The notes beneath the pieces are model-generated. The model was not told the DNA's origin. It saw only the letters and a program-made list of their open reading frames with translations, and did no database searches. From assembly GCF_014396385.1 (NCBI RefSeq), contig NZ_CP060716.1:1240001-1304000 (forward strand): a stretch of 64,000 nt of DNA, given 5' to 3'. Both the position numbers and the translations under genes were made by a program. Below are positions 52,235 through 60,900 of the stretch, one piece after another (the stretch's first letter is position 1; each line of letters begins with the position of its first letter). This stretch comes from Leucobacter denitrificans. Lineage in GTDB: Bacteria; Actinomycetota; Actinomycetes; Actinomycetales; Microbacteriaceae.

Positions 52235-53263
52235 ATGGCCTGGCGCATGCCCTCAGAAACCGCACCCCACGAACGCACCTGGATGGCGTTCCCACGCCCC
52301 GGCTACACCCTAGGCGAATCGGCAGCCGAGCAAGAAGATGGCTACGCGGCGTGGGCCGAGACCGCAAATGCGATCGTGCAGTTCGAACCACTCACCATGG
52401 TGGTGGATCCGAGCGAGGTCGAGCGCGCAAAGCGCATGCTCGCGAGCGAGATCGAGATTCTCGAGGCACCGCTAGACGAGTTTTGGATGCGCGACTTCGG
52501 ACCCACCTTCGTCGTGGACGACGAGCGGCCGGGCGTGCTCGGCGCGGTGAACTGGGTGTTCAACGGGTGGGGCGACCCCGAGTGGGCCGAGTGGGAACTC
52601 TCGGCCAAGATCGGCCGCACGGTCGCCGAGTCGGTCGGCGCTGAGGTCATCTCATCGCTGCTCGTGAATGAGGGCGGCGGGATCCACGTCGACGGCGAGG
52701 GCACCGTGCTGCTCACCGAGACCGTGCAGCTCGACCCGCGCCGCAACAAGTACGCCGATAAGGCCCGCGTCGAGGCCGAGATGGCGCGCACCATCGGCGC
52801 CTCGCACGCCGTGTGGCTGCCGCGCGGACTCACCCGCGACTACGACGAGTTCGGCACGAACGGCCACGTCGACATCGTCGCAACCATCACCTCGCCTGGC
52901 CACCTGCTGCTCCACTCACAAGAAGACCCAGCTCACCCAGACTTCGAAGTAAGCGCGCAGCTTCGCGAGTTCTTCACGGGCCAGGTCGACGCCGCGGGCC
53001 GCAAGTTCACCGTGCACGAGATTGCGGCGCCGAAGACACTCAAAGATGACGAGGGCTTCGTCGACTGGAGCTACGTGAACCACCTCGTCGTGAACGACGG
53101 CGTGATCGCCTGCGGGTTCGACGAGCCGGAGGCAGACACCCGCGCTCGCGAAATCCTCGCCGAGGTCTACCCTGGCCGCAAGGTGGTCACGGTCGACGCC
53201 CGCCCGATGTTCGCGCGCGGCGGCGGGATCCACTGCATCACCCAGCAGCAACCACGAGTCTAA
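52235..53263 (+). CDS. aguA: Agmatine deiminase
   Basis: The 342-residue enzyme hydrolyses agmatine to N-carbamoylputrescine and ammonia. Family marks: AWRMPSETAPHERTWMAFP at the start, DEFWMRDFGPTFVVDD (substrate Asp/Arg contacts), NEGGGIHVDGEGTVLLTE, the His in GTNGHVDIVATI, and the catalytic Cys in GGGIHCITQQQPRV at the C-terminus. All catalytic residues are present. An AS-family amidase follows 11 nt later, then threonine aldolase. The divergent TetR with a palindromic site should control the operon. The usual partner for the next step, an AguB nitrilase-type amidohydrolase, is not in the window. Confidence 0.95.
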   Translation: MAWRMPSETAPHERTWMAFPRPGYTLGESAAEQEDGYAAWAETANAIVQFEPLTMVVDPSEVERAKRMLASEIEILEAPLDEFWMRDFGPTFVVDDERPGVLGAVNWVFNGWGDPEWAEWELSAKIGRTVAESVGAEVISSLLVNEGGGIHVDGEGTVLLTETVQLDPRRNKYADKARVEAEMARTIGASHAVWLPRGLTRDYDEFGTNGHVDIVATITSPGHLLLHSQEDPAHPDFEVSAQLREFFTGQVDAAGRKFTVHEIAAPKTLKDDEGFVDWSYVNHLVVNDGVIACGFDEPEADTRAREILAEVYPGRKVVTVDARPMFARGGGIHCITQQQPRV

Positions 53264-53274
53264 GGATCTAAAGC

Positions 53275-54986
53275 ATGAGTGAGCATTTTGACGTCGTCGA
53301 GGCAAGCATCGCCGACCTGCGAGGGGCACTCGAGCGCGGCGAAGTGACGAGCGTGGGCCTCGTCGAGGCGTACCTCGCGCGCATCGAGGCGTACGACGTA
53401 GCGGGCACCGAGACCGAGCTGAACGCGCTCGTGGTGCGCAATGACGATGCGCTGGCAGAGGCGCGCGCGTCAGACGAGCGCAGGGCTCGCGGCGAAACGC
53501 TCGGCCCACTCGACGGCATCCCGTATACGGCGAAAGACAGTTACCTCGTGAAGGGGCTCACGGCTGCAGCCGGCAGCCCCACGTTCAAGGATCTCGTGGC
53601 CCAGCGCGACGCCTTCACCATCGAGCGGTTGCGCGCGGGCGGAGCGATCTGCCTTGGCCTCACGAACATGCCACCCATGGCGAACGGCGGCATGCAGCGC
53701 GGCGTCTACGGCCGCGCCGAGAGCCCATACAACGCCGAATATCTCACCGCGCCGTTCGCGTCGGGCTCATCGAACGGATCGGGCACCGCGACCGCCGCAA
53801 GCTTCGCAGCGTTCGGGCTCGGCGAAGAAACCTGGTCGAGCGGGCGCGGCCCCGCCTCGAACAACGCACTCTGCGCCTATACTCCGTCCCGCGGCGTCAT
53901 CTCGATTCGTGGCAACTGGCCCCTCGTTCCCACAATGGATGTCGTTGTGCCACACGCGCGCACCATGGCAGACCTACTCGAGGTGCTCGATGTCATCGTT
54001 GCTGAAGATCCCGAGACGCGCGGTGACCTCTGGCGGGCGCAGCCGTGGGTGAAGATCCCCCGGTATCTGAGTTGCGGCCCGAGAGCTATCGCGCGCTTGG
54101 TGGTCACAGTGGATCGGGCCCGCTCGCGGGCCGCCGCTTCGGCATTCCAAAGATGTACATCAATGCAGACCCCGAGTCCGGCACCGCGACAGACCCAGGT
54201 ATCGGCGGTCCGACCGGGCAGCGCATCGATACCCCCGCCTCAGTTGTCGACCTGTGGGAGGCCGCGAGGCGCGACCTCGAGGCATCAGGAGCCGAGGTCA
54301 TCGACGTGGACTTCCCAGTCGTGTCGAACTACGAGGGCGACCGGCCAGGCGCGCCGAAGATTCACACGCGCGGCTTCGTGACGGCCGAGTACCTGAAGCG
54401 CGAGATCGTCGATCTCTCGGCATGGTCGTGGGACGACTTCTTGCGCGCGAACGGCGATCCGGCACTCCCAGATCTCACGGGCGTCGACGGCGCACAGATC
54501 TTCCCGCAACCAGAGGGAGCGCTCCCCGACCGCTACACCGGCTTCGACGACGACATCGCCGAGTACCCGGGCCACGTGCGCGCGAACCCGGTCGCCTCAT
54601 TCACCGAGATCCCCGAACTCGAGGCGGGATTCAGGGGCCTCGAGCGCACCCGTGAGGTCGACCTCGAACAGTGGATGGACGAGCTCGGCCTCGACGCCGT
54701 CGTCTTCCCCGCGGTCGCAGATGTCGGCCCCGCAGACATGGACGTGAACGAAGCCTCAGCAGACCTCGGCTGGCGCAACGGGGTGTGGATCGCAAACGGC
54801 AACCTCACGATCCGGCATTTCGGTATCCCCACCGTCACCGTGCCGATGGGGCTCATGTCAGACATTCAGATGCCGGTTGGTCTCACGTTCGCCGGTCGTG
54901 CGTATGACGACACGAGACTCCTCGAGTTTGGTGCGGCGTTTGAGGCGATCCGCCCCCGCCGCGTCGCCCCACCCCGCACGCCGTAA
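53275..54986 (+). pseudogene. Amidase-signature-family enzyme, interrupted by a single-base frameshift
   Basis: The first frame (53275-54381) carries the AS-family N-terminal half: LGPLDGIPYTAKDSYLVKG with the catalytic Lys and FASGSSNGSGTATAASFAAF with the Ser-rich loop. It breaks at the C5 run 54057-54061. Adding one C would continue VKIP into PVSELRPESYRALGGHSG of the second frame, which runs to 54986, for a total of about 570 residues, a normal length for the family. The break is probably a homopolymer error, but a true mutation is possible. AS enzymes hydrolyse amides and ureido compounds; placement after aguA suggests N-carbamoylputrescine or a related amide. Confidence 0.75.
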
Positions 54987-54995
54987 GCTGTGTTC

Positions 54996-56018
54996 GTGCC
55001 ATCGAACGAACTCGCAACGCCCCACTCATTCGCCTCCGACAACTGGTCGGGGATCCACCCCGAGGTGCTCGCCGCGATCACAGCCGCGAACACCGGGGCA
55101 GCCCGGGCGTATGGCGGCGATGCGTGGACCGAAAGGTTTCAGCAAGTTGCGCGCGAGCTGTTTGGCGCCGAGACTGAGGCGTTTCCTGTGTTCAACGGCA
55201 CTGGCGCGAACGTACTTGCGCTGCAGGCCGCGACCCCACGGTGGGGTGCGGTGATCTGCGCTCGCAATGCGCACATCAATACCGCAGAGACCGGCGCCCC
55301 GGAGAAAACAGGTGGCCTCAAGCTGCTACCTCTCGAGGGCGAGCACGGCAAGCTCACCCCCGAGATCGTCGCGCGCGAGGCATGGGGCTGGGGCGATGAA
55401 CACCGCGCTTCACCAGACGTCGTCTCGATCTCGCAGGTCACAGAAGTAGGCACGTGCTACACGCCCGACGAGATCCGAGCACTCGCCGATCAGGCTCACG
55501 AACTCGGCATGCTGCTGCACGTCGATGGATCACGTCTCGGCAACGCCGCCGCGCACCTCGGAACGAGCCTGGCCGCGATCACGAACGACGCCGGGGTCGA
55601 CCTGCTGAGCCTCGGAGGCACGAAGAACGGTGCGCTCGCGGCTGAGGCGGTGGTGGTGTTGCGGCCCGGATCCACCCCGGGAATCACCTCGCTGCGCAAG
55701 ATGAACCTGCAGCTCTCGTCGAAGATGCGGTTCATCTCAGCCCAGCTCACCGCCCTGTACGGGGGCGATCTGTGGCTGCGATCGGCTCGGCATGCGAACG
55801 CAATGGCGGATCGGCTAGCCGAGGGACTCGAGCCGCTCGGCGCGACACTACTCCACCCCGTCGAATCAAACGCGGTGTTCTGCGAGCTCGACCCCGAGGT
55901 CGCAGCTCGGGCAGACCTCCGCACCTCGCGAGGCAAGGGAAACACCTACCGTCTCATGTGCGCATTCGACACCACGCCCGAGGCCGTCGACGAGCTACTC
56001 GCAACGCTTCGCGGCTAA
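54996..56018 (+). CDS. ltaE: Low-specificity L-threonine aldolase
   Basis: The 340-residue PLP enzyme of fold type I cleaves threonine (and allo-threonine) to glycine and acetaldehyde. PHSFASDNWSGIHPEVLAAI starts the family, NGTGANVLALQA and the Asp in LLHVDGSRLGNAAAHLG bind PLP, and DLLSLGGTKNGALAAEAVV holds the Schiff-base Lys. The end (NTYRLMCAFDTTPEAVDELL) is intact. TAAGCT, 6 nt, GTG 54996 fits a leaderless promoter inside the end of the amidase gene; GTG 54990 is the alternative start and would add two residues. Confidence 0.92.
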   Translation: MPSNELATPHSFASDNWSGIHPEVLAAITAANTGAARAYGGDAWTERFQQVARELFGAETEAFPVFNGTGANVLALQAATPRWGAVICARNAHINTAETGAPEKTGGLKLLPLEGEHGKLTPEIVAREAWGWGDEHRASPDVVSISQVTEVGTCYTPDEIRALADQAHELGMLLHVDGSRLGNAAAHLGTSLAAITNDAGVDLLSLGGTKNGALAAEAVVVLRPGSTPGITSLRKMNLQLSSKMRFISAQLTALYGGDLWLRSARHANAMADRLAEGLEPLGATLLHPVESNAVFCELDPEVAARADLRTSRGKGNTYRLMCAFDTTPEAVDELLATLRG

Positions 56019-56629
56019 CCCGCGATCCCGCCAAAGGCGAGGCGGGCGGCGATCACGAGCATGGTCACGGCGACGACACCGTCGAGGATCCGCCACGAAC
56101 GCGGGGTCGCGAAGAATCGCGTGAGCGCGCGAGCGCCGTACCCGAGAAGGAAGAACCAGCCGATGCTCGCAATCGCGCCGCCGGCCACGAACCACCATCT
56201 GGCCGGGTCGCCCTGTGCGTTGCCGATCGACCCCATGAGCACCATGGTGTCGAGGTAGACGTGCGGGTTGAGATATGTAATCGCGAGGCAGGCGAGCACG
56301 GTCTTCTTCAGTGTAGTTTCGCCGCCGGCTCCAGCTACGAGCACCTCGGGTCGCATCGCGCGTCTCGCCGCCGACCAGGCGTACCAAATGAGGAAAGCGA
56401 CGCCGCCCCAGCGCACCACGTCGAGAACAACCGGAGCACGCTCGACGATGAGGCCGATTCCGGCGACACCGAGCAGCTCGAGCATCGCGTCAGTGACTCC
56501 ACAAATGAGCACCACCGGCAGCACGTGCTCGCGCCGAATGCCCTGCCTGAGCACGAACGCGTTCTGCGCGCCGATCGCGACGATGAGCGAGAGGCCGCTG
56601 CCGATGCCGATGAGAAGTGGAAGGATCAC
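56015..56629 (-). CDS. lysE: LysE/ArgO-family amino-acid exporter
   Basis: The 204-residue membrane protein has six helices. The family mark is near the start: LIVAIGAQNAFVLRQGIRRE. YLNPHVYLDTMVLMGSIGNA is the second conserved block. It exports basic amino acids (lysine, arginine or their analogues) when they accumulate from peptides. It converges with the threonine aldolase gene, overlapping it by 4 nt at the stops, and is divergent from the LysR-type regulator at 56721, the standard lysE-lysG arrangement. Confidence 0.92.
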   Translation of the reverse strand: MILPLLIGIGSGLSLIVAIGAQNAFVLRQGIRREHVLPVVLICGVTDAMLELLGVAGIGLIVERAPVVLDVVRWGGVAFLIWYAWSAARRAMRPEVLVAGAGGETTLKKTVLACLAITYLNPHVYLDTMVLMGSIGNAQGDPARWWFVAGGAIASIGWFFLLGYGARALTRFFATPRSWRILDGVVAVTMLVIAARLAFGGIAG

Positions 56630-56695
56630 AGCATCGAGGCTAGAGCCTGTGATGCCAAGTTCACGAATTTAGCGCGCCTCATTATTCTCACCCTC

Positions 56696-56712
56696 ATTAA
56701 GCATTGCTTAAT
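56696..56712. promoter_or_regulatory. Palindrome, predicted LysG/ArgP operator
   Basis: ATTAAGCA-T-TGCTTAAT: perfect 8-bp arms around one base, in the lysE-lysG divergent gap. It overlaps the -10 box of lysG, which fits autorepression combined with activation of lysE. Confidence 0.75.
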
Positions 56713-56721
56713 ATGTGAGTA
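56709..56721 (+). promoter_or_regulatory. -10 box of a leaderless promoter (lysG)
   Basis: TAATAT, 6 nt, ATG at 56721. No Shine-Dalgarno sequence. The near-perfect -10 hexamer overlaps the operator palindrome. Confidence 0.6.
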
Positions 56722-57623
56722 TGGATCTCCCCATCGACCACCTCCGCACCCTCGCCGCCGTCGTGCACCAGGGGTCGCTCGAGGGCGCCGCTAAGCAGTT
56801 GCACATCACGCCATCGGCGGTGAGTCAACGCATCCGCGGCCTCGAAGAGCGGGTTGGCTCGGTGCTGTTGCGTCGCACCAGACCCGTGTCGGTCACCGAG
56901 GCTGGCGCCGCGGTACTTCGCGCCGCGCGCCAGGTTGAGCAGGTGGTAAGTGACCTCGCGAGTGAACTCGAGCAGGGATCCACCGGAGGCTCACTCATTC
57001 CCGTTGTGGTGAACGCCGACTCACTCGCGACCTGGTTCGTTCCGGCCCTCGCACGTGCGGCCCGCGAAACCGGGGCCCGCTTCGAGGTGATCCGCGCCGA
57101 CGAGACGATCTCGACCGAGAAGCTACAGAACGGCGAGGCGATGGCCGCACTCACCGCGACGCGCGAGGCGGTGCCCGGGTGCACCTCATCCCCCATTGGG
57201 GTGGATCGGTACTACGCCGTCGCAACCCCCGAGTTCGCAGTCGAGTACTTCGCATCAGGGCTCAGCGCTGCAACCCTCGCCGCTGCACCGCAGCTCGAAT
57301 TCGATCGACACGACATGTTTCAACAGCGCTTCATCAAGCGGATCACCCGGGCCCGAGTCGATCCACCCCGACACTTCGTACCCTCGTCTGCCGAGTTCGT
57401 CATGGCGATTGAGCTCGGCATGGGATGGGGCATGGTGCCGCGGCTGCAGTGCGCGGAATCGCTCGCTTCGGGGCGACTCGTCGAGATCATGCCGGGATCG
57501 CACATCGACCTGCCGCTCTACTGGCAACGGTGGAACCTCCGCTCCCCGGTGCTCGATGCGCTCTCCGAAGTGATTGCCGACGAAGCTCGACACGCATTTC
57601 TTTCACCGGTGAAGCAGGAATAG
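56721..57623 (+). CDS. lysG: LysR-type regulator of lysE (LysG/ArgP)
   Basis: The 300-residue activator has an N-terminal helix-turn-helix (DHLRTLAAVVHQGSLEGAAK, LHITPSAVSQRIRGLEERVG) and a periplasmic-binding-protein-like effector domain. NADSLATWFVPALARA is the ArgP/LysG signature strand. It switches on the divergent exporter gene when lysine, arginine or histidine levels are high. ATG 56721 is preferred to GTG 56715 because of the leaderless promoter. Confidence 0.92.
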   Translation: MDLPIDHLRTLAAVVHQGSLEGAAKQLHITPSAVSQRIRGLEERVGSVLLRRTRPVSVTEAGAAVLRAARQVEQVVSDLASELEQGSTGGSLIPVVVNADSLATWFVPALARAARETGARFEVIRADETISTEKLQNGEAMAALTATREAVPGCTSSPIGVDRYYAVATPEFAVEYFASGLSAATLAAAPQLEFDRHDMFQQRFIKRITRARVDPPRHFVPSSAEFVMAIELGMGWGMVPRLQCAESLASGRLVEIMPGSHIDLPLYWQRWNLRSPVLDALSEVIADEARHAFLSPVKQE

Positions 57624-57698
57624 TAGAAGGATGCCTGACGTTCAACTTTGTGGCGAGGCAGAGGCTTCGCCACACGTATGAACTCAGGAGAACTTTCC

Positions 57699-58274
57699 GT
57701 GATAGTGAAGCACGCAACTACCAGCGCACCCATTCTCGACACGCTCATCGAGCGATGGAGCCCGCGTGCCTACGACGCCGATCACGCACTCACCGAGGGT
57801 GAGCTGCGAGGCGTCTTCGAGGCCGCACGTTGGTCGCCGAGCGGCAGCAACACGCAACCGTGGCGTTTCATCATCGCGCGCCGTGGGTCGGATTCATTCG
57901 CAAAGGTCGAAGCCGCACTTATGCCCGGCAACGCCGCCTGGGCAAACACCGCCGCCGCGTTTATCGTGAACCTCGCCGTGAACCAGACCGAAGACGGGCA
58001 GCCTATGCGTTGGGCCGAGTACGACCTCGGACAGGCAGTTGCGCACCTCTCAGTGCAGGCGCACAGCGAGGGGCTCTATGTGCACCAGATGGGCGGCTTC
58101 GATCCGCAGGCTCTGAGCGAGGCATTTGACCTCGACGCGACCCTCACGCCGGTGACCGTCGCCACAATCGGTAAGCTCGGCACCCCAGATCAGCTTCCCG
58201 AGCCTCTCAGAGAGCGCGAACTCGCACCGCGCACGAGACTCTCGCTTGAAGAGATCATTGTCGTCAACGACTGA
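57699..58274 (+). CDS. Nitroreductase-family oxidoreductase
   Basis: The 191-residue FMN-dependent enzyme is of the NfsA/NfsB superfamily. The FMN-phosphate contact RWSPRAYDADHALTEGELRG and the loop AARWSPSGSNTQPWRFIIAR are clear, and GLYVHQMGGFDPQALSEAF lies at the re-face region. It transfers electrons from NAD(P)H to nitro, quinone or similar acceptors. GTG 57699 with AGGAG 8 nt upstream is the likely start; in-frame starts further upstream lack a ribosome-binding site. Single gene converging with the gene at 58374. Confidence 0.88.
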   Translation: MIVKHATTSAPILDTLIERWSPRAYDADHALTEGELRGVFEAARWSPSGSNTQPWRFIIARRGSDSFAKVEAALMPGNAAWANTAAAFIVNLAVNQTEDGQPMRWAEYDLGQAVAHLSVQAHSEGLYVHQMGGFDPQALSEAFDLDATLTPVTVATIGKLGTPDQLPEPLRERELAPRTRLSLEEIIVVND

Positions 58275-58336
58275 TCGCCAAGCGCCAGGGACGAACTTCA
58301 GCCGTTTGCGAAGCGATACCCACTGAGCTCAACCAG

Positions 58337-58377
58337 GTGACGCGGCTCCGGAGGTTGCGATTCCGGTGCCGCGTTAC
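58337..58377. terminator. Hairpin at convergent gene ends
   Basis: GTGACGCGGC (58337-58346) pairs with GCCGCGTTAC (58368-58377) with one G-T pair, and CCGGA/TCCGG pairs inside. It overlaps the stop codon of the minus-strand gene. Confidence 0.55.
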
Positions 58378-58799
58378 TTGTTGGTATCGACCCTGAACGG
58401 TTCGTCTGCGTCTTCGAGCCGAAGCGCGCGAACCAAATCTGCCGCGTGTACGGTGGAGATAATGACGCGGGCGAACGAGTCGAACTCTCCGATCCACCCT
58501 TTGTTATCTTCACTGCTCTCAGCGACATCGAGGTCGATTACAACTGCGGATCGACCACGCCGCGCCAGCACGAAGTCTCTGCCACCGCGCGTGCGCCAGG
58601 TTCCATACGCAAGACCGCCAGGAAGACTCGCGCCGGGTGCCCTGATCCCGCGGATCCACACCCACGGGTCGTCAGTAATGACCGCAGAGCGGATCGCCTC
58701 GCGGTCAAGCACCACGTCACGCCTGCGTAGCGACACCGCCTTTTCGGCCGCGGTGAGGCGAATGACCACCCGGTCGCTGTGCACCTCGATACGTGCCAT
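58374..58799 (-). CDS. Conserved small protein of unknown function, possibly PH-like
   Basis: The 141-residue soluble protein has alternating beta-strand-like segments (IEVHSDRVVIRLTAAEKA, WVWIRGIRAPG, DFVLARRGRSAVVIDLD) and an amphipathic C-terminal helix (VHAADLVRALRLED). The repeated strand pattern followed by one helix resembles bacterial PH-like domains, but no diagnostic motif is visible and I do not assign a function. It starts 2 nt after the hemD stop and is therefore probably co-expressed with it. Confidence 0.65.
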   Translation of the reverse strand: MARIEVHSDRVVIRLTAAEKAVSLRRRDVVLDREAIRSAVITDDPWVWIRGIRAPGASLPGGLAYGTWRTRGGRDFVLARRGRSAVVIDLDVAESSEDNKGWIGEFDSFARVIISTVHAADLVRALRLEDADEPFRVDTNK

Positions 58800-58801
58800 G
58801 G

Positions 58802-59584
58802 CTAGTCCAGCATGTCTGAGTGGTCGATCGCAGACTCAACTGCATCGATGATGGCCTGCCTGAGCGTGGAGTTGCCCTCTGAGCAGCCGGGAAGGCCGAG
58901 CTCAGCGGCAGCGGCAAGCGTGTTCTCACCGACGCACACGACGAGCGTGTCTTTGGGAACATTGACGAACTGCTCTCGCACCTGTTCTGCAATCTTCGCT
59001 GATGCAACGAGAATCGCATTGATGCGGCCCGAATCGATGTCTTCACGAATGTGCACCGAGGCTGGAACCCCAATGGTTCTAAACGCGAGCACTTGGGTCA
59101 CGTTGTGGCCGCGGCTGATGAGACCCTGCGTGAGCACGGGAGTCGCAACATCTGAACGGAGCGTGAGCACCCGGAGCACATTGCCCGCGTCGATCTCGTG
59201 CCACTCCTTGAGCAACTGATGCGTTGAGTTCTCGTCTTCTTTCGGTGTGAGAGTGACGGGGTACCCGGCCTCGCGAAACGCTACTGCGGTCGCCTCGCCA
59301 ACAATCGCGACCTTGGTGCGCTCATGGAACACCGCATTGTGGTGTTTCAACACATCGGCAACCGTTGCACTCGTCGCCGTCATCCAATCAAACTCGCCAT
59401 TTTCAAGATCATGCAACGCAGCGACGAGCTTCTCTTCTTCACTCGTGTGCGCAAAATCTACTAGTGGCGCAATTACCGTTTGTGCTCCTTGTTCACGGAG
59501 CGCCTGGGAGACGAGGTCGCCCCAGATCCCACCGCGAGGAACGAGCACACGAAGGCCACTGAGCGGCTTCGCCTGATCCGACAT
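58802..59584 (-). CDS. hemD: Uroporphyrinogen-III synthase
   Basis: The 260-residue enzyme cyclises hydroxymethylbilane to uroporphyrinogen III in heme synthesis. It has two similar lobes: LSGLRVLVPRGGIWGDLVSQ with APLVDF in the first, then FDWMTATSATVADVL. The second lobe includes VLRVLTLRSDVATPVL, INAILVASAKIAEQV and LVVCVGENTLAAAAELGL. No other hem biosynthesis gene is directly adjacent, but a protoporphyrinogen-oxidase-like gene lies 1.3 kb further on. ATG 59584 follows an AT-rich 160-bp region that should hold the promoter. Confidence 0.88.
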   Translation of the reverse strand: MSDQAKPLSGLRVLVPRGGIWGDLVSQALREQGAQTVIAPLVDFAHTSEEEKLVAALHDLENGEFDWMTATSATVADVLKHHNAVFHERTKVAIVGEATAVAFREAGYPVTLTPKEDENSTHQLLKEWHEIDAGNVLRVLTLRSDVATPVLTQGLISRGHNVTQVLAFRTIGVPASVHIREDIDSGRINAILVASAKIAEQVREQFVNVPKDTLVVCVGENTLAAAAELGLPGCSEGNSTLRQAIIDAVESAIDHSDMLD

Positions 59585-59754
59585 ACACCCCACTCACTCG
59601 AGCACGAACATGGAAATATAAACCCAAAGGTCAATGAATACCCAAAACGAGAATAACCTGTTCACCCTATTCTTGCCTTGCATTGCGCAAGACGCAAAAC
59701 GTGCGTCGTTTTCAGTTGAATCGCAACACAGCCGTTATGCGGAAATAGCGCGAT

Positions 59755-60012
59755 TTAGCGAATTCTCTTCGCTATTCCACTCGCAACCGCCCACACAACC
59801 GCACCAACTGCAGCCGCCGCCACAACCACGCCGGCCGCGAACACGGCTGGCCGTTCCTCCTTGACCTCCTGAATTCGCACCCCCACCCGATCTACCGCGT
59901 CGTCAAACCGTTGGGCGTAATTCAGCCGGTCACGCAGCTGACCAAGAGTGTCATAAAGGTCTGCGCGCGCGAGTTCGGCTTCAATGATGCCCTGTGCCTT
60001 GCTCTTGTTCAT
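59755..60012 (-). CDS. DUF3618-type single-helix membrane protein
   Basis: The 85-residue protein has an N-terminal DUF3618-like region (IEAELARADLYDTLGQLRDR) and one C-terminal helix (AVFAAGVVVAAAAVGAVVWA). It is the last of three coupled small membrane proteins (ATGA overlap at 60009-60012). Function is unknown; such trios are common in actinobacteria and are linked to envelope stress by context only. Confidence 0.8.
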   Translation of the reverse strand: MNKSKAQGIIEAELARADLYDTLGQLRDRLNYAQRFDDAVDRVGVRIQEVKEERPAVFAAGVVVAAAAVGAVVWAVASGIAKRIR

Positions 60013-60443
60013 CGCACTCCTCCCGGGCCACCGAACGCTGGCCCGTCGTTGTTGACGCGCACCTCGCCCATCGCGTGAATATCGCCGGTCACCCGATCAA
60101 TCGTTTCGTCGGGCACAGGGTTGCCTCGCTTGATAAGCATGACGCTGGCGAGGATCGCAAGCGCGGCGAGCACCAGTAGGCCCGCAGCCACAACCAGCGC
60201 CGCAAGCCACCAGGGCCACACCAAAGCGAGCGCTGCAACGGCTGCGATGACGAGTGCCTCAAGCATGAAGAAGAGGAAGAACAACGCGACGACAATGCCC
60301 GCCGCCCCGATGCCAATCTTCTTTGCCGCTGACAGCACCTCGCGCTTTGCGTTCGCGAGTTCGATCTTCGCGAGGCTCACAATTTGCTGCGGCAGCCTCG
60401 TCAAAAGTTCGAAGGTGCCCGGCTCATTGCGCTTTCGGCTCAT
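60009..60443 (-). CDS. Holin-superfamily/YqjE (DUF1469) membrane protein
   Basis: The 144-residue protein has an N-terminal amphipathic segment (FELLTRLPQQIVSLAKIELA), then two close hydrophobic helices (IGIGAAGIVVALFFLFFMLE; VIAAVAALALVWPWWLAALV and beyond). This fits the actinobacterial phage-holin-superfamily III/DUF1469 group, which in chromosomal settings is not lytic. Coupled by 4-nt overlaps with genes on both sides (60440-60443 and 60009-60012). Confidence 0.82.
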   Translation of the reverse strand: MSRKRNEPGTFELLTRLPQQIVSLAKIELANAKREVLSAAKKIGIGAAGIVVALFFLFFMLEALVIAAVAALALVWPWWLAALVVAAGLLVLAALAILASVMLIKRGNPVPDETIDRVTGDIHAMGEVRVNNDGPAFGGPGGVR

Positions 60444-60787
60444 ACCAATGTCTCCTCCGCACCATCAGGCTTCGTATCCCCCGGTGCGGAACCCTCGTGT
60501 TTTGCCCCAGAATCGCTGGCCCTTGCGCCCCGCGGTTGCGTCGCTGCACCACGCGGCTGAGTTGCGGCGTCGAACGCTGCCTTCGCAACATTGGCCGCGG
60601 CAGCCTTCACGCTGTCGAGTCCGTCGCCAATCTGGTGTTTTACTGCCGAGACACCCTGCTGAACGAGCGGTGTCTCCCAGACCGCCGAGGCGCCTCGCTT
60701 AATCTGCTCGTAGCGTTCTCTGCCCGCTCGGCTTCCGAGTACGTAACCGAGCGCAGCTCCGAGAACGAAACCTATTTTGCCCTTCAT
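60440..60787 (-). CDS. YtxH-like small membrane protein
   Basis: The 115-residue protein begins with MKGKIGFVLGAALGYVLGSR, a glycine-rich helix typical of YtxH, then a helical soluble part (YEQIKRGASAVWETPLVQQG, DGLDSVKAAAANVAKAAFDA) and a Gly/Ala/Ser-rich tail with a repeated ATQPRGA. It opens the three-gene operon and overlaps the next start by 4 nt. Confidence 0.82.
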   Translation of the reverse strand: MKGKIGFVLGAALGYVLGSRAGRERYEQIKRGASAVWETPLVQQGVSAVKHQIGDGLDSVKAAAANVAKAAFDAATQPRGAATQPRGARASDSGAKHEGSAPGDTKPDGAEETLV

Positions 60788-60900
60788 GCTGCCTCCAGTT
60801 CGCGGTTGTATCCACCCTAACTTGCAAGGGACGACTGCGATACATTCCAGATTTGAAATATACAGGGCAATACTTGCCCATTCAAGGGGCTTGCAAATCT

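Noticed and set aside
60009..60443. Holin-like gene as evidence for a prophage
   Set aside because: It is the middle gene of a YtxH-DUF1469-DUF3618 operon common on actinobacterial chromosomes; no phage structural or lysis genes are nearby.
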